Shown: piece after piece, positions 6,864 through 17,105 of the stretch
Layout of the letters: the number at the start of each line of letters is the position of its first letter
Numbering within the stretch: the first letter of the stretch is position 1
NCBI RefSeq assembly: GCF_009765375.1
Contig: NZ_VTOK01000005.1
Location: forward strand, 124,001-188,000
DNA from: Alteribacillus sp. YIM 98480
Lineage (GTDB): Bacteria; Bacillota; Bacilli; Bacillales; Marinococcaceae
Length of the DNA: 64,000 nucleotides
Direction: 5' to 3'
The notes under the pieces: model-generated
The model's database searches: none
Told to the model about the DNA's origin: nothing
The model's input: the letters and a program-made list of their open reading frames with translations, nothing else
Translations under genes and position numbers: made by a program

Positions 6864-7895
6864 ATGAAAGCTGCAATAGTCGGAGCAACTGGATATGGCG
6901 GAATAGAATTAATTCGATTGCTTCACAATCATCCTGAAGTAAAGAAAATTGCTGTCTTTTCTTCTTCCCAAGAAGGCAAGACGATGGCTGAAAGTTATCC
7001 GCATGTATCTGAAATTATAGACGAAACATTAGAAGATATTAATGTTGACCATTTAAAACAGCATGATGTCGTGTTTTTATCAACACCGCCTGGAGTGTCT
7101 GCTGATTTAACCGGCCAGCTCGTGCCAGACACAAAAGTAATAGATCTTTCCGGAGATCTTCGTTTAAAAGATGCATCTGTTTATGAGAAATGGTACGGAA
7201 GAGCAAGTGCAGAGACATCCTTATTGAAAGAAGCAGTGTATGGGTTGACAGAGTGGCGGAAAGAAGAAATAGAAAAGACCGATCTGTTGTCAAATCCGGG
7301 CTGCTACCCAACAGCAGTGCTGCTTGGTTTGGCTCCGCTCGTAAAAGAAGGAGCCATAGACGCTAATCAAGTGATTATTGATGCAAAATCAGGTACAACA
7401 GGAGCAGGACGTTCGCTTAATGCCATCACACATTTTAGTGAGATGAATGATAATTTCAAAGTATACAAGGTAAATGAACATAAACATACACCAGAAATAG
7501 AGCAGGAATTAAGCGGATGGATGCAAGAAAATGCAACGGTGACTTTCACACCGCATCTTGTACCTATGACACGCGGGATTATGGCGACAATGTATGCTCC
7601 ATTGCATAAAGGATGGACAGAACAAAACGTGAAAGAAATATATGACAAAGCGTATAATGAAAAAACATTCGTCCGAGTAAGAAAAAGCGGAACGTTTCCA
7701 TTTACAAAAGAAGTCTACGGAACAAATTATTGTGATATCGGCGTAACCGTCGATGAGAGAACGGACAGAATAACAGTCGTTTCTGTAATTGATAACTTAG
7801 TTAAAGGAGCTTCAGGGCAAGCCATTCAAAACATGAATGTCATGTTTGGAATACCAGAAGAAACCGGTCTTTATTCCGTCCCAATTTATCCATAA
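6864..7895 (+). CDS. argC: N-acetyl-gamma-glutamyl-phosphate reductase
   Basis: 343 aa from the ATG at 6864, preceded by GAGGTG; the open frame continues upstream but residues before it look non-coding. It makes N-acetylglutamate semialdehyde from the acylphosphate, using NADPH, in cytosolic arginine synthesis. The dinucleotide loop GATGYGGIELIRLL is at residues 7-20, and the active-site cysteine is in SNPGCYPTA near residue 148. C-terminal TNYCDIGV is also typical. It is the first gene of argC-J-B-D-carA-carB-argF, the same order as in B. subtilis. Length is normal for the family. Confidence 0.96.
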   Translation: MKAAIVGATGYGGIELIRLLHNHPEVKKIAVFSSSQEGKTMAESYPHVSEIIDETLEDINVDHLKQHDVVFLSTPPGVSADLTGQLVPDTKVIDLSGDLRLKDASVYEKWYGRASAETSLLKEAVYGLTEWRKEEIEKTDLLSNPGCYPTAVLLGLAPLVKEGAIDANQVIIDAKSGTTGAGRSLNAITHFSEMNDNFKVYKVNEHKHTPEIEQELSGWMQENATVTFTPHLVPMTRGIMATMYAPLHKGWTEQNVKEIYDKAYNEKTFVRVRKSGTFPFTKEVYGTNYCDIGVTVDERTDRITVVSVIDNLVKGASGQAIQNMNVMFGIPEETGLYSVPIYP

Positions 7896-7921
7896 TATTC
7901 AAATTCAGGGGAGAGAGAAGC

Positions 7922-9154
7922 ATGAGCACTTTACAAAATACAGAAGAAATCGTAGAAGTGAACGGAGGAAGTATTATTACTCCTTTTGGTTTTACAGCAG
8001 CCGGCGTTCACACAAAGGTGAAGCGTAAACGCAAGGATCTCGGTGCCATCCTATGTGATGTGCCTGCTTCGAGTGCAGCTGTTTATACGTTAAACAAAAT
8101 ACAAGCAGCTCCCCTGCAGGTTACAAAAGAAAGCATCGCCAAAGAAGGGAAACTGCGTGCGATTGTAGTAAACAGCGGCAATGCCAATTCTTGTACAGGA
8201 GAACAAGGACTGCTTGATGCATACACGATGAGAGAGTCTCTAGCGGATACATTTGATATGCCGGATCATCAAGTAGCAGTCACATCAACAGGTGTGATAG
8301 GCGAGCGTTTGAAAATGGACAAAATTATTCCGGGAATCAAAGATCTCAAACCAATGCCTACTTTTAAAGATGCCGATCAATTTAATGAAGCCATTATGAC
8401 AACCGATAAAGTTAAAAAGCATGCCTGCTTTCAAACGATGATTAATGGCAAGCGGGTAACGTTTGGCGGAACAGCGAAAGGCTCCGGCATGATTAACCCG
8501 AATATGGCCACGATGCTCGGCTTTGTTACAACCGACGCGGCCATTGAACCAGATGATCTTCAGCAAGCGTTAAACGAAGTGACCGATAAAACGTTTAATC
8601 GCATTACCGTGGATGGTGATACGTCTACAAACGATATGGTAGTAGTAATGGCGAGCGGCCATGCTGGAAATGACAGTCTGCATCCTTCACATCCAGAGTG
8701 GGAGAAGTTTAAAAAAGCGCTGCAGCTGACATGCGAGGATTTGGCCAAAAAGATTGCAAGAGACGGCGAAGGGGCAACAAAGCTCGTTGAAGTGAATGTT
8801 TCAGGTGCCAAAACAGACGAAGAAGCTGGAAAAGCGGCTAAACAAATTGTAGGCTCAGACCTTGTGAAAACGGCAATTTACGGGACAGATGCAAACTGGG
8901 GGCGCATTATCGTAGCGCTTGGATACAGTGAAGTAGAACTAGACCCAGAGAAAATCGATATATCACTAGGCTCTATCCAAACATTGAAAAATAGTACGCC
9001 TGTTTCCTTTTCAGAAGAAGAAGCAAAAGCATATTTAGAACAAGAAAACATTACGATTACGGTCGACTTAAATATCGGAGAAGGTTCAGGGAAAGCATGG
9101 GGATGCGACCTTACCTATGAATATGTAAGAATTAACGCGGGATACCGCACGTAA
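7922..9154 (+). CDS. argJ: Bifunctional ornithine acetyltransferase / N-acetylglutamate synthase
   Basis: 410 aa. It recycles the acetyl group from N-acetylornithine to glutamate and can also form N-acetylglutamate from acetyl-CoA. The autocleavage site and nucleophile are in NPNMATMLGF (Thr of ATM, near residue 195), where the precursor is cut into alpha and beta chains. The C-terminal NIGEGSGKAWGCDLTYEYV is a family hallmark. The ATG has GGGGAGAG 8 nt upstream and lies 26 bp after argC. Monofunctional versus bifunctional activity cannot be settled by sequence alone. Confidence 0.96.
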   Translation: MSTLQNTEEIVEVNGGSIITPFGFTAAGVHTKVKRKRKDLGAILCDVPASSAAVYTLNKIQAAPLQVTKESIAKEGKLRAIVVNSGNANSCTGEQGLLDAYTMRESLADTFDMPDHQVAVTSTGVIGERLKMDKIIPGIKDLKPMPTFKDADQFNEAIMTTDKVKKHACFQTMINGKRVTFGGTAKGSGMINPNMATMLGFVTTDAAIEPDDLQQALNEVTDKTFNRITVDGDTSTNDMVVVMASGHAGNDSLHPSHPEWEKFKKALQLTCEDLAKKIARDGEGATKLVEVNVSGAKTDEEAGKAAKQIVGSDLVKTAIYGTDANWGRIIVALGYSEVELDPEKIDISLGSIQTLKNSTPVSFSEEEAKAYLEQENITITVDLNIGEGSGKAWGCDLTYEYVRINAGYRT

Positions 9155-9182
9155 TAAAAACAGGGGAGAGGAACGATGAACA

Positions 9183-9962
9183 ATGGAAGGCATTGTAGTT
9201 ATTAAATGCGGGGGTTCCACGGTAGATGAGCTGTCACCAGACTTTTTTCATAGCATCGCCGCGATGAAAAAAAAGGGGAAGCATCCAATCATCGTACACG
9301 GAGGCGGCCCTGCAATCAACAATATGTTAGTACAAATGCAAATCAAACCAGAATTTGTCGACGGATTAAGAAAAACAACGGGAGACGTGCTTGAAGCAGC
9401 CGAACTTGTTTTAAGCGGAAAAGTGAACAAGAAAATTGTTGCTGCTTTTCAGCCAACACAAGCAACAGCTATCGGCATATCAGGGATTGATGGCGATTTA
9501 ATCAAGGCGTCACCTATTAATCTAGAAACATTAGGGTATGTTGGAAAAGTAGAAGAAATTAATGTCCGTTTTCTGCAGCAATTAATTCAAAATGATTTTA
9601 TTCCTGTCATAGCGCCAATTGCGGCGGATACAAACGAAGGCAAGTTAAATATAAATGCCGACGTAGCAGCCGCTGCTGTAGCTCGAGCCATGCACGCGGA
9701 AGAATTAATTTTTGTAACAGATGTAGATGGTGTGTTAGTCAAAGGACAATTAGCGGAAACGTTAGCTGTCACAGAAGTCAACGCTTTAGTAGAAAATGGA
9801 ACGATATACGGCGGCATGATTCCAAAAGTTCGAGCTGCAGCTGATAGTTTAACAGGCAAGCTGGAAAAAGTGACGATTGCTAATGGGAACGGTAAAAATA
9901 CACATGAAGACGGGACATTAAAAGGAACAACAATTATAAAGAAAAAAGCAATAACATCATAA
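9183..9962 (+). CDS. argB: Acetylglutamate kinase
   Basis: 259 aa amino acid kinase. The nucleotide-binding IKCGGS is at residues 7-12 and the HGGGPAIN glycine loop at about 39-46; GIDGDLI and FVTDVDGVLVKG follow in the C-terminal ATP lobe. It phosphorylates N-acetylglutamate. The start is the ATG at 9183; an ATG 7 nt earlier (9176) is out of frame and opens only a nine-codon frame. GGGGAGAGGAAC precedes it. It sits 28 bp after argJ. The length is that of the short, arginine-insensitive type, lacking an N-terminal helix; feedback behaviour is inferred only. Confidence 0.95.
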   Translation: MEGIVVIKCGGSTVDELSPDFFHSIAAMKKKGKHPIIVHGGGPAINNMLVQMQIKPEFVDGLRKTTGDVLEAAELVLSGKVNKKIVAAFQPTQATAIGISGIDGDLIKASPINLETLGYVGKVEEINVRFLQQLIQNDFIPVIAPIAADTNEGKLNINADVAAAAVARAMHAEELIFVTDVDGVLVKGQLAETLAVTEVNALVENGTIYGGMIPKVRAAADSLTGKLEKVTIANGNGKNTHEDGTLKGTTIIKKKAITS

Positions 9963-9981
9963 ACCAGGAGGGAACCGGGAA

Positions 9982-11151
9982 ATGGAATCCAATAACCAAT
10001 CAAAACACGAAGAACTGCTTTTCCCGACATATAAAAGATGGAATATAACGTTTAAAAGTGCTTCCGGTTCAACCATAACCGATCAATCGGGGAAAACGTA
10101 TATAGATTTAATGGCTGGAATTAGTGTCGTAAATCTAGGCCACGGTCATCCGGCTGTACTTAAAGCAGTAGAACAACAGCTGCATGAAGGCTGGCATGCA
10201 TCTAATTTTTTTCATTACGAAGGGCAGCAGGAAACAGCAGAACTGCTAACCGCTCATTCATGCGGAGATCTTGTATTTTTTGCTAACAGTGGAGCAGAAG
10301 CCAATGAAGGCGCCATTAAACTGGCAAGAAAACATACAGGGCGAAAGAAGATCATCAGCTTTCTCCAGTCCTTTCACGGCCGAACATTTGGCAGTATGGC
10401 AGCTACCGGACAGGACAGCATTCATAAGGGATTTGGACCGATGCTTGAAGGGTTTGAGTATCTGCCATATAACGATGTGAAGGCAGTGGAGAACGCTGTA
10501 GATGAAGAAACCGCTGCTGTAATCGTAGAACCGGTACAAGGAGAAGGCGGAGTGATACCGGGAGAGCATTCGTTTTTACAAGCGGTAGAAAAAGCCGCAA
10601 AAAAAGCTGGCGCATTGCTGATTTGTGATGAAATACAAACGGGACTTGGCCGAACAGGAGCTTTTTTCGCACATGAACACAGTGGTTTAAATCCAGATGT
10701 AATTACGACCGCAAAAGCACTGGGAAATGGAATTCCAACGGGAGCTGTTATCGGAAAAGCTCATTTAAAAGAAGCTTTTGGACCGGGAAGTCATGGGACA
10801 ACATTTGGCGGAAATCCTCTTGCAATGGCTGCAGCACAGGCCACACTGCGTACTTTAATTGAGGAAGATTGGAGCAGAAAAGCAGCAGCAAAAGGGGAAA
10901 CTTTACGAAAGGAATTAAACGAGAGACTTTCTTCTCTTAATATAGTAAAAGATATTCGTGGAAAAGGCATGATGATTGGTATCGAATTAACGGAACCGGC
11001 AGCAAATACGATACTGAAACTGCAGGAAAAAGGAGTTTTGGCCATCGCGGCCGGGCCGAATGTTTTACGGCTTCTCCCGCCTTTGACCATCGAATGGGAA
11101 ACGCTTATGAAAGGCGTTCATGCAATAGAAGAAACGCTGAAAAACAAATAG
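9982..11151 (+). CDS. argD: Acetylornithine aminotransferase
   Basis: 389 aa class III PLP aminotransferase converting N-acetylglutamate semialdehyde to N-acetylornithine. Motifs: FFANSGAEANEGAIKLAR (cofactor phosphate site) at about residues 92-109, LICDEIQTGLGRTG at 213-226 (Asp binding the pyridine nitrogen), and the Schiff-base lysine in TTAKALGNGIPTGAVI near residue 242. AGGAGGG precedes the ATG and the gene begins 20 bp after argB. Length is typical. Confidence 0.95.
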   Translation: MESNNQSKHEELLFPTYKRWNITFKSASGSTITDQSGKTYIDLMAGISVVNLGHGHPAVLKAVEQQLHEGWHASNFFHYEGQQETAELLTAHSCGDLVFFANSGAEANEGAIKLARKHTGRKKIISFLQSFHGRTFGSMAATGQDSIHKGFGPMLEGFEYLPYNDVKAVENAVDEETAAVIVEPVQGEGGVIPGEHSFLQAVEKAAKKAGALLICDEIQTGLGRTGAFFAHEHSGLNPDVITTAKALGNGIPTGAVIGKAHLKEAFGPGSHGTTFGGNPLAMAAAQATLRTLIEEDWSRKAAAKGETLRKELNERLSSLNIVKDIRGKGMMIGIELTEPAANTILKLQEKGVLAIAAGPNVLRLLPPLTIEWETLMKGVHAIEETLKNK

Positions 11152-11251
11152 AACACCTTTCGCTGGCAGCACCGCTTGTAGCAGCGTCAAACTTACTCCC
11201 CCTCTTGGGAGCTTAGACAAACTTGTTATTAGAATGAGGAGGAACAAGAAT

Positions 11252-12334
11252 ATGAAGGGATATATCAAGCTAGAAAGTGGAGAAATATTTGAAGGAACCA
11301 TTGCCGCTGACACCCAGGAAGAAGTATATGGTGAAATAGTCTTTTTTACCGGAATGACTGGTTATCAGGAAGTGATGACCGACCCTTCGTTTCACGGCCA
11401 GATCGTCGTGTTTACGTATCCCCTCATTGGAAACTATGGATGGAACGAAAAAGACTATGAAAGCATTAAACCGCAGCCAGCAGGCCTGGTGATCAGTGAA
11501 GCATCTCCTGAAGCCTTTCATTATGAAGCAAAACAAACCATTGAAGAAGCAGCTTCAAAAGCAGGAGTTCCTTTATTAAAGGGAGTCGATACACGCTCTC
11601 TTGTAAAAAGTATCCGAGAAAAAGGGGATATGGGAGCAGTTATGACCACCTCTCCTGAAAAAACGGAAGTGAGTTCTTATGAGCCGATTGGTGAACAAAT
11701 GCTTATCGATGAAGTAACAGTCAGAGAACCGTTTACCAAAGGAGAAGGAGATCATCACATTGTTCTGCTCGATTTTGGCTACAAACAATCAATGGTTAGA
11801 AGCTTAGTGAAAAAAGACTGCAAAGTAACGGTTGTTCCTTATGATATATCAGAAAAAGAATTGACAGACCTGGAGCCGGACGGACTACTGTTTTCTAACG
11901 GACCGGGAAACCCTAAGCAGTTAAACGAATGGCTGCCGCGATATCGAAAGCTTGCACAAACCTATCCATCCCTTGGCATCTGCCTTGGTCACCAGCTTTT
12001 GGCGCTTGCTTTTGGCGGAGACACGGAAAAACTTCGCTTCGGCCACCGCGGAGCAAACCAGCCAGTACAGGATACACATACGAACAGAGTGTTTATGACT
12101 TCACAGAATCACAGCTATGTTGTAAAAGAAAACAGTCTGCCTAAAGGAGAATTTGCTGTACAGTTTAAAAATATTAACGATGGATCAGTAGAGGGCCTCT
12201 CCCATCTAAAACACGATATTATTACGGTACAGTTCCATCCAGAAGCACATCCTGGACCGGCAGACAGCGAAGAAATTTTCGATCAGTTTCTCGAACATCT
12301 TAAGAAAAAAGGGAGAGAGAAAACCTATGCCTAA
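11252..12334 (+). CDS. carA: Carbamoyl-phosphate synthase small subunit (arginine operon type)
   Basis: 360 aa from the ATG at 11252, 9 nt after GAGGAGG. The class I glutaminase domain has LGICLGHQLLALAFGG with the nucleophilic Cys near residue 244 and FHPEAHPGP with the catalytic His and Glu near 327-329. N-terminal GEIVFFTGMTGYQEVMTDPS is a CarA signature. It supplies ammonia to CarB. Placement inside the arg operon marks it as the arginine-regulated paralogue; a pyrimidine-operon copy (pyrAA) would be expected elsewhere. Its 3' end overlaps carB by 8 bp. Confidence 0.95.
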   Translation: MKGYIKLESGEIFEGTIAADTQEEVYGEIVFFTGMTGYQEVMTDPSFHGQIVVFTYPLIGNYGWNEKDYESIKPQPAGLVISEASPEAFHYEAKQTIEEAASKAGVPLLKGVDTRSLVKSIREKGDMGAVMTTSPEKTEVSSYEPIGEQMLIDEVTVREPFTKGEGDHHIVLLDFGYKQSMVRSLVKKDCKVTVVPYDISEKELTDLEPDGLLFSNGPGNPKQLNEWLPRYRKLAQTYPSLGICLGHQLLALAFGGDTEKLRFGHRGANQPVQDTHTNRVFMTSQNHSYVVKENSLPKGEFAVQFKNINDGSVEGLSHLKHDIITVQFHPEAHPGPADSEEIFDQFLEHLKKKGREKTYA

Positions 12335-15300
12335 GCAAACAGAGATAAAGAAAGTGCTGGTCATTGGTTCAGGACCGATTATTATCGGGCAGGCTGCTGA
12401 ATTTGACTATTCCGGAACACAAGCCTGTCTTGCCCTTCGTGAAGAAGGTATGGAAGTTATACTAATAAATAATAACCCGGCTACGGTCATGACCGATGAA
12501 GCATGTGCCGATAAAGTATATTTTGAACCGCTCACCGTAGAATCAGTTGAGAAAGTGATTCAAAAAGAGCAGCCGGACGGCCTTCTTGCTACACTTGGCG
12601 GTCAAACCGGTTTAAACCTGGCTTTTGCCTTAGATGAACAAGATATTTTGGGCAAATATGGGGTAACCCTGCTCGGAACGCCGATAGATTCGATAAAACA
12701 AGGAGAAGACCGCGAATTGTTCCGGTCTCTCATGCAAGAAATCGGTGAACCAGTGCCTGAAAGTGAAATAGTAGAAAAAGAAGAAGAAGCACTGGTGTTT
12801 GCAGCGAAAACCGGCTATCCGATCATTATTCGTCCTGCTTATACGTTAGGCGGAGGCGGCGGCGGTATCGCCCATGATGAAAAAGAACTTCGCTACATTA
12901 TCACAGGCGGCCTTGAAGCAAGTCCCATCAATCAATGTTTAGTAGAAAAAAGTATTGCAGGCTATAAAGAAGTAGAATATGAAGTGATGCGGGATGAAAA
13001 CGACACCTGTATTACTGTGTGTAATATGGAAAACATTGATCCGGTCGGTATTCACACGGGTGATTCGATAGTAGTCGCCCCGTCCCAGACATTGACCGAT
13101 GTAGAATATCAAATGCTAAGAGCTGCGTCTCTGAAAGTCATTCGAGCGCTTGGTATTGTCGGCGGCTGCAATATTCAATTTGCACTCGACCCATACAGTA
13201 AAAAATACTACCTTATCGAGGTGAATCCGCGTGTCAGCCGTTCGTCGGCTCTTGCCTCTAAGGCAACGGGTTATCCCATAGCAAGAATGGCAGCTAAACT
13301 TAGTGTAGGTTATCAGTTACATGAATTGCTCAACCCTGTTACCGGCCATACGTATGCAAGTTTTGAACCGGCTCTTGATTATGTTGTCGTGAAGTTTCCG
13401 CGCTGGCCGTTTGATAAATTTGATACTGCCGACAGAAAACTGGGTACTCAAATGAAAGCAACTGGAGAAGTAATGGCGATTGAGCGTAATTTAGAAGCTG
13501 CCCTTCAAAAAGCAGTCCGTTCTCTTGAAATAAAAACGAACGGTTTGACTCTGCCAGGATTATCTAAAAAAACGACAGATGAACTTTATAATCTTCTTGA
13601 CAATCAAGATGATCAGCGGTTCTTTGTGCTGATGGAGCTGTTAAGAAAAGGAGAAACAGCTGTTTCGCTTCATGAGAAAACAGAAATAGATTTATTTTTC
13701 CTTCAATCTTTTCAAAAGCTGGCACAGCTTGAGAAGGAGATTCAAAATAACAGCTGGGATGAGATAAATGCTAAAAAGCTTTTAACTTGGAAAAAAGCAG
13801 GCTTTACGGATAAATGGCTGGCCCAGCAATGGAACATCGAAGCGGCAGAGATATATAAACAGAGAAAGGTTTGGGACATTCTCCCTTCTTACCATATGGT
13901 AGATACGTGTGCTGCAGAATTTACCGCAGATACACCGTATTACTATTCAAGCTGGTACAAAAACAGTGATAGAAAAGAAGAAAGCGGGAAACCAAAAATC
14001 TTAATTCTTGGATCAGGCCCTATTCGTATCGGGCAAGGGATTGAATTTGATTATTGTTCGGTCCATGGCGCTATGGAAGTGCAAAAAGCTGGATATGAAG
14101 CGGTTATTATGAACAACAATCCTGAAACGGTGAGTACTGACTTTGAAATGGCTGATCATCTCTATTTTGAACCATTAACAAGTGAAGACGTTCAGCATGT
14201 AGCGGAAGTTGAAAACGTAGAATCTATTATTGTTCAGCTAGGAGGCCAGACAGGGATTTCCCTTACCCAAGAGCTTGAAGAAGCTGGACTGCATGTTCTT
14301 GGTACATCTTATGATACGATTGACCAGCTCGAGGACCGGGGCCGCTTTTATGAATTGATGAAAAAAGTAGACGTCCCTCATATTCCTGGGATTACTGGCT
14401 ACAATAAAGCTGATGTAATGGAGAAGGCTAATCAGATTGGATATCCGGTATTGCTGCGTCCATCTTATGTCATCGGCGGACAGGGCATGGCGATTCACAC
14501 GAGTGAAGCGGAGCTTGAAACGTATTTAACAGACAGTAACAAAAGTGTAGAATATCCTATTTTGATTGATGCATTTCTACCGGGAAAAGAACTTGAAGTG
14601 GACGTACTGACAGACGGCTATGATATTTTCATCCCGGGGATTTTTGAACATGTGGAGCCTGCTGGGGTCCATTCTGGAGACTCTATGGCGGTTACGCCTC
14701 CGTTTAGTGTGAGCGGTACGACCAAAGCGCTTTTGGTCCAATATGCGCAAAATATAGCCAGAGGAATGAACTTTAAAGGAATATTTAATATTCAGTTTGT
14801 TTATGAAAATAATACGTTATATGTCATCGAAATCAATCCGCGCGCTTCGCGAACGGTCCCGATTTTATCGAAAGTCACCGGCACTCCGTTAGTCGAAGGA
14901 GCTGTTCATATGCTTCTAGGTCGTTCCGTAAAAGAATGGGCAAACGGCAAAACCGGATTAAAAGAGGAAACGCCGTATTACACTGTGAAAGCGCCTGTGT
15001 TTTCCAATGACAAATTAGCCGGCATTGATCCTCTCTTAGAAGCGGAAATGAAATCAACGGGAGAGTTAATCAGCATTGCCAAAGATAAAGAAGAAGCATT
15101 CCAAAAAGCGTTTGCCTGGTCTGAAAGCCAAGTTCCGCTGCTATTTAAAAAGACAGGGATCATTTTCTGTGATATTCATGAAAGTCATGCCAAAGACTGT
15201 GCCCCGGCCTTACAGCAATTAGTCAAGCTGGGTTACACACTTGCTGCTGAGGAAAAAGATCATGCAGTCGAAAACAAAATGTCTTTTTCAGAATGGATCA

Positions 15301-15515
15301 GCGACAAAGAGGCGGCAGCATATATAAGTCTTCCGAAAACGGGCTATTCTAATGGAAAAGAACGCCGTCAGGAAGCATTAAAACAGCGCAAAACTGTTGT
15401 TACCAATACCGACACATTAAAAATAATGATTGACGCGATGACAGGTGAAAGAAAAGAACCACAGGCAATGGAAGAATGGCTGAAAGAGACGGTAACGGCC
15501 CAAGAAGGAGTGTAA
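12327..15515 (+). CDS. carB: Carbamoyl-phosphate synthase large subunit
   Basis: 1062 aa with two homologous ATP-grasp halves. Each starts with a GSGPIIIGQ / GSGPIRIGQ motif (about residues 14 and 563) and has a TLGGQTGLNLA / QLGGQTGISL region and EVNPRVSRSSALASKATGYP / EINPRASRTVPILSKVTGTP. The C-terminal ~130 residues form the allosteric MGS-like domain. It makes carbamoyl phosphate from bicarbonate, ammonia and 2 ATP. The start overlaps carA by 8 bp, so translation is coupled. Length is close to the family norm of 1030-1070. Confidence 0.96.
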   Translation: MPKQTEIKKVLVIGSGPIIIGQAAEFDYSGTQACLALREEGMEVILINNNPATVMTDEACADKVYFEPLTVESVEKVIQKEQPDGLLATLGGQTGLNLAFALDEQDILGKYGVTLLGTPIDSIKQGEDRELFRSLMQEIGEPVPESEIVEKEEEALVFAAKTGYPIIIRPAYTLGGGGGGIAHDEKELRYIITGGLEASPINQCLVEKSIAGYKEVEYEVMRDENDTCITVCNMENIDPVGIHTGDSIVVAPSQTLTDVEYQMLRAASLKVIRALGIVGGCNIQFALDPYSKKYYLIEVNPRVSRSSALASKATGYPIARMAAKLSVGYQLHELLNPVTGHTYASFEPALDYVVVKFPRWPFDKFDTADRKLGTQMKATGEVMAIERNLEAALQKAVRSLEIKTNGLTLPGLSKKTTDELYNLLDNQDDQRFFVLMELLRKGETAVSLHEKTEIDLFFLQSFQKLAQLEKEIQNNSWDEINAKKLLTWKKAGFTDKWLAQQWNIEAAEIYKQRKVWDILPSYHMVDTCAAEFTADTPYYYSSWYKNSDRKEESGKPKILILGSGPIRIGQGIEFDYCSVHGAMEVQKAGYEAVIMNNNPETVSTDFEMADHLYFEPLTSEDVQHVAEVENVESIIVQLGGQTGISLTQELEEAGLHVLGTSYDTIDQLEDRGRFYELMKKVDVPHIPGITGYNKADVMEKANQIGYPVLLRPSYVIGGQGMAIHTSEAELETYLTDSNKSVEYPILIDAFLPGKELEVDVLTDGYDIFIPGIFEHVEPAGVHSGDSMAVTPPFSVSGTTKALLVQYAQNIARGMNFKGIFNIQFVYENNTLYVIEINPRASRTVPILSKVTGTPLVEGAVHMLLGRSVKEWANGKTGLKEETPYYTVKAPVFSNDKLAGIDPLLEAEMKSTGELISIAKDKEEAFQKAFAWSESQVPLLFKKTGIIFCDIHESHAKDCAPALQQLVKLGYTLAAEEKDHAVENKMSFSEWISDKEAAAYISLPKTGYSNGKERRQEALKQRKTVVTNTDTLKIMIDAMTGERKEPQAMEEWLKETVTAQEGV

Positions 15516-15520
15516 AACTT

Positions 15521-16480
15521 ATGAGTGAACAAACGGTCATACAGCCTCCCGCAAATCTTATCGGGAGGGATGTTTTAACCTTGCTCGATTTTACGAGTGA
15601 AGAAATCAACGACCTTTTGAATTTTTCCGAGCAATTAAAGGAAAACCAAAAACAAAACGGACAAACCTTGCTGCTGCCAGGGAAATCTCTCGGAATGATT
15701 TTTGAAAATGCTTCGACGAGAACACGGGTTTCTTTTGAAGTAGGAATGACTCAGCTCGGAGGCCACTCTTTGTTTCTTAGTCCAAGAGACTTGCAAATTG
15801 GCCGCGGCGAGCCGATTAAAGATACGGCCAACGTGCTTTCCCGCTATCTAGATGCGATTATGATCCGTACAAACTCCCATGAAAGCGTCGAAGAATTAGC
15901 GGTTCACTCTGATGTGCCGGTTATTAACGCACTGACCGATTTGTATCATCCGTGCCAGGCACTTGCAGATTTGCTGACTATAAAAGAGCATAAAGGCAAG
16001 CTTGAAGGTTTAAAAGCGGCCTTTATCGGTGATGGAAACAATGTCGCTCATTCCCTGCTCATTGCTTGTGCTAAAGCAGGAATGGATGCAGCTATTGCTG
16101 TTCCTAAAGGGTATGAACCGGACGATAAGGTGTGGAAAGAAATTCAGCAAACCGCAGAAGAAAACGGAACAGAGCTTGTATTGACTCACAACCCAGAAGA
16201 AGCAGTAAAAGATGCCGATGTGATATATACTGATGTATGGGCGAGTATGGGGTATGAAGAAGAACAGGCAAAAAGAGAAAAGGCATTTGAAGGTTTTCAA
16301 ATAAACGAAGAGCTTTGTGCCAACGCCAAAGAAGATTATATCTTTTTGCACTGCCTGCCAGCACATCGCGGCGAAGAAGTAGCTGCTGAAATTATTGACG
16401 GAGCTCACTCTGTTATTTACGATGAAGCGGAAAATAGACTGCATGTACAAAAAGCGATTCTAGCATCAGTTATCGAATAG
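15521..16480 (+). CDS. argF: Ornithine carbamoyltransferase
   Basis: 319 aa from the ATG at 15521, after AAGGAGTG; it starts 5 bp past the carB stop. The carbamoyl-phosphate site STRTR is in ENASTRTRVSFEVGM at about residues 61-75; HPCQALADL is near 147-155; the ornithine site HCLPAHRGEEV is near residue 280. It forms citrulline from ornithine and carbamoyl phosphate, the product of CarAB in the same operon. A strong terminator follows. Confidence 0.96.
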   Translation: MSEQTVIQPPANLIGRDVLTLLDFTSEEINDLLNFSEQLKENQKQNGQTLLLPGKSLGMIFENASTRTRVSFEVGMTQLGGHSLFLSPRDLQIGRGEPIKDTANVLSRYLDAIMIRTNSHESVEELAVHSDVPVINALTDLYHPCQALADLLTIKEHKGKLEGLKAAFIGDGNNVAHSLLIACAKAGMDAAIAVPKGYEPDDKVWKEIQQTAEENGTELVLTHNPEEAVKDADVIYTDVWASMGYEEEQAKREKAFEGFQINEELCANAKEDYIFLHCLPAHRGEEVAAEIIDGAHSVIYDEAENRLHVQKAILASVIE

Positions 16481-16488
16481 TATAAAAG

Positions 16489-16527
16489 CTGCTCTAGCCG
16501 TACGCGCTGCTGTTAGAGCAGTTTTTT
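16489..16527 (+). terminator. Terminator of the arginine operon
   Basis: CTGCTCTA (16489-16496) pairs with TAGAGCAG (16514-16521), followed by six T residues. Confidence 0.85.
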
Positions 16528-16530
16528 GTA

Positions 16531-16605
16531 CGTTAAGAATCAAAGGATAAGCAAAACTACGACTCGACCGTTTTCACATGGAAGCCAAGTTTTTTGTATG
16601 AAAAA
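16531..16605 (+). repeat. Family-2 repeat, degenerate copy
   Basis: Carries GTTAAGAATCAAAGGATAAG, then CAAAACTACGACT and AAGCCAAGTTTTTTGTAT. The rest of the 16606-16826 gap shows no gene I can support. Confidence 0.55.
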
Positions 16606-16826
16606 ACATTTTAAAGAACAGGCAAATAACCGATATTAAACGAGATTATAACGCTTTAAAACTAAAATTGCTGTTTCATGGCAGATGGTGGCGGCACCTC
16701 TTGGCCGCTATGTGGTTTCTAATAGCTGTGTGTCATGTCAATACGCTCTTGAAAAAATATCTTTGCGAAATTCCCTAAAATATAAGAAAATGAAAGTCAT
16801 ACTACCGAATAGGGAGAATACTACAT

Positions 16827-16994
16827 ATGGAGTTGAGAACCGTTTATGTGAGAACACTGCTTTTTTGTGTCATTCTCATATTAGCCTTTGCCGTATTGCA
16901 TTATATTTTTAAAATAGGAGAAGGGATGTCTGTTCTTCTTTCGCTTGCTGCTGCCTTTTTAGGAGAATGGTTTTATACCAAAAGTAAGTCATAG
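16827..16994 (+). CDS. Small membrane protein, 55 aa, unknown function
   Basis: ATG 9 nt after AGGGAGA. The predicted peptide has a short polar N-terminus (MELRTVYVRT), a hydrophobic helix LLFCVILILAFAVLHYIF, and a second hydrophobic stretch SVLLSLAAAFLGEWF before a lysine-rich end. It lies between argF and med, where B. subtilis has the small genes yjzC and yjzD, but I do not see convincing identity to either. Confidence 0.6.
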   Translation: MELRTVYVRTLLFCVILILAFAVLHYIFKIGEGMSVLLSLAAAFLGEWFYTKSKS

Positions 16995-17105
16995 AGAAAC
17001 AACGCTTTACATATGCATTTCTTTGTTAAGGTATTAGAAAGCAGGGATTTTAGGATAAGAAACGAATATAAAGAGTGCTGAGCAATCTGCAATTATAATT
17101 ATCTT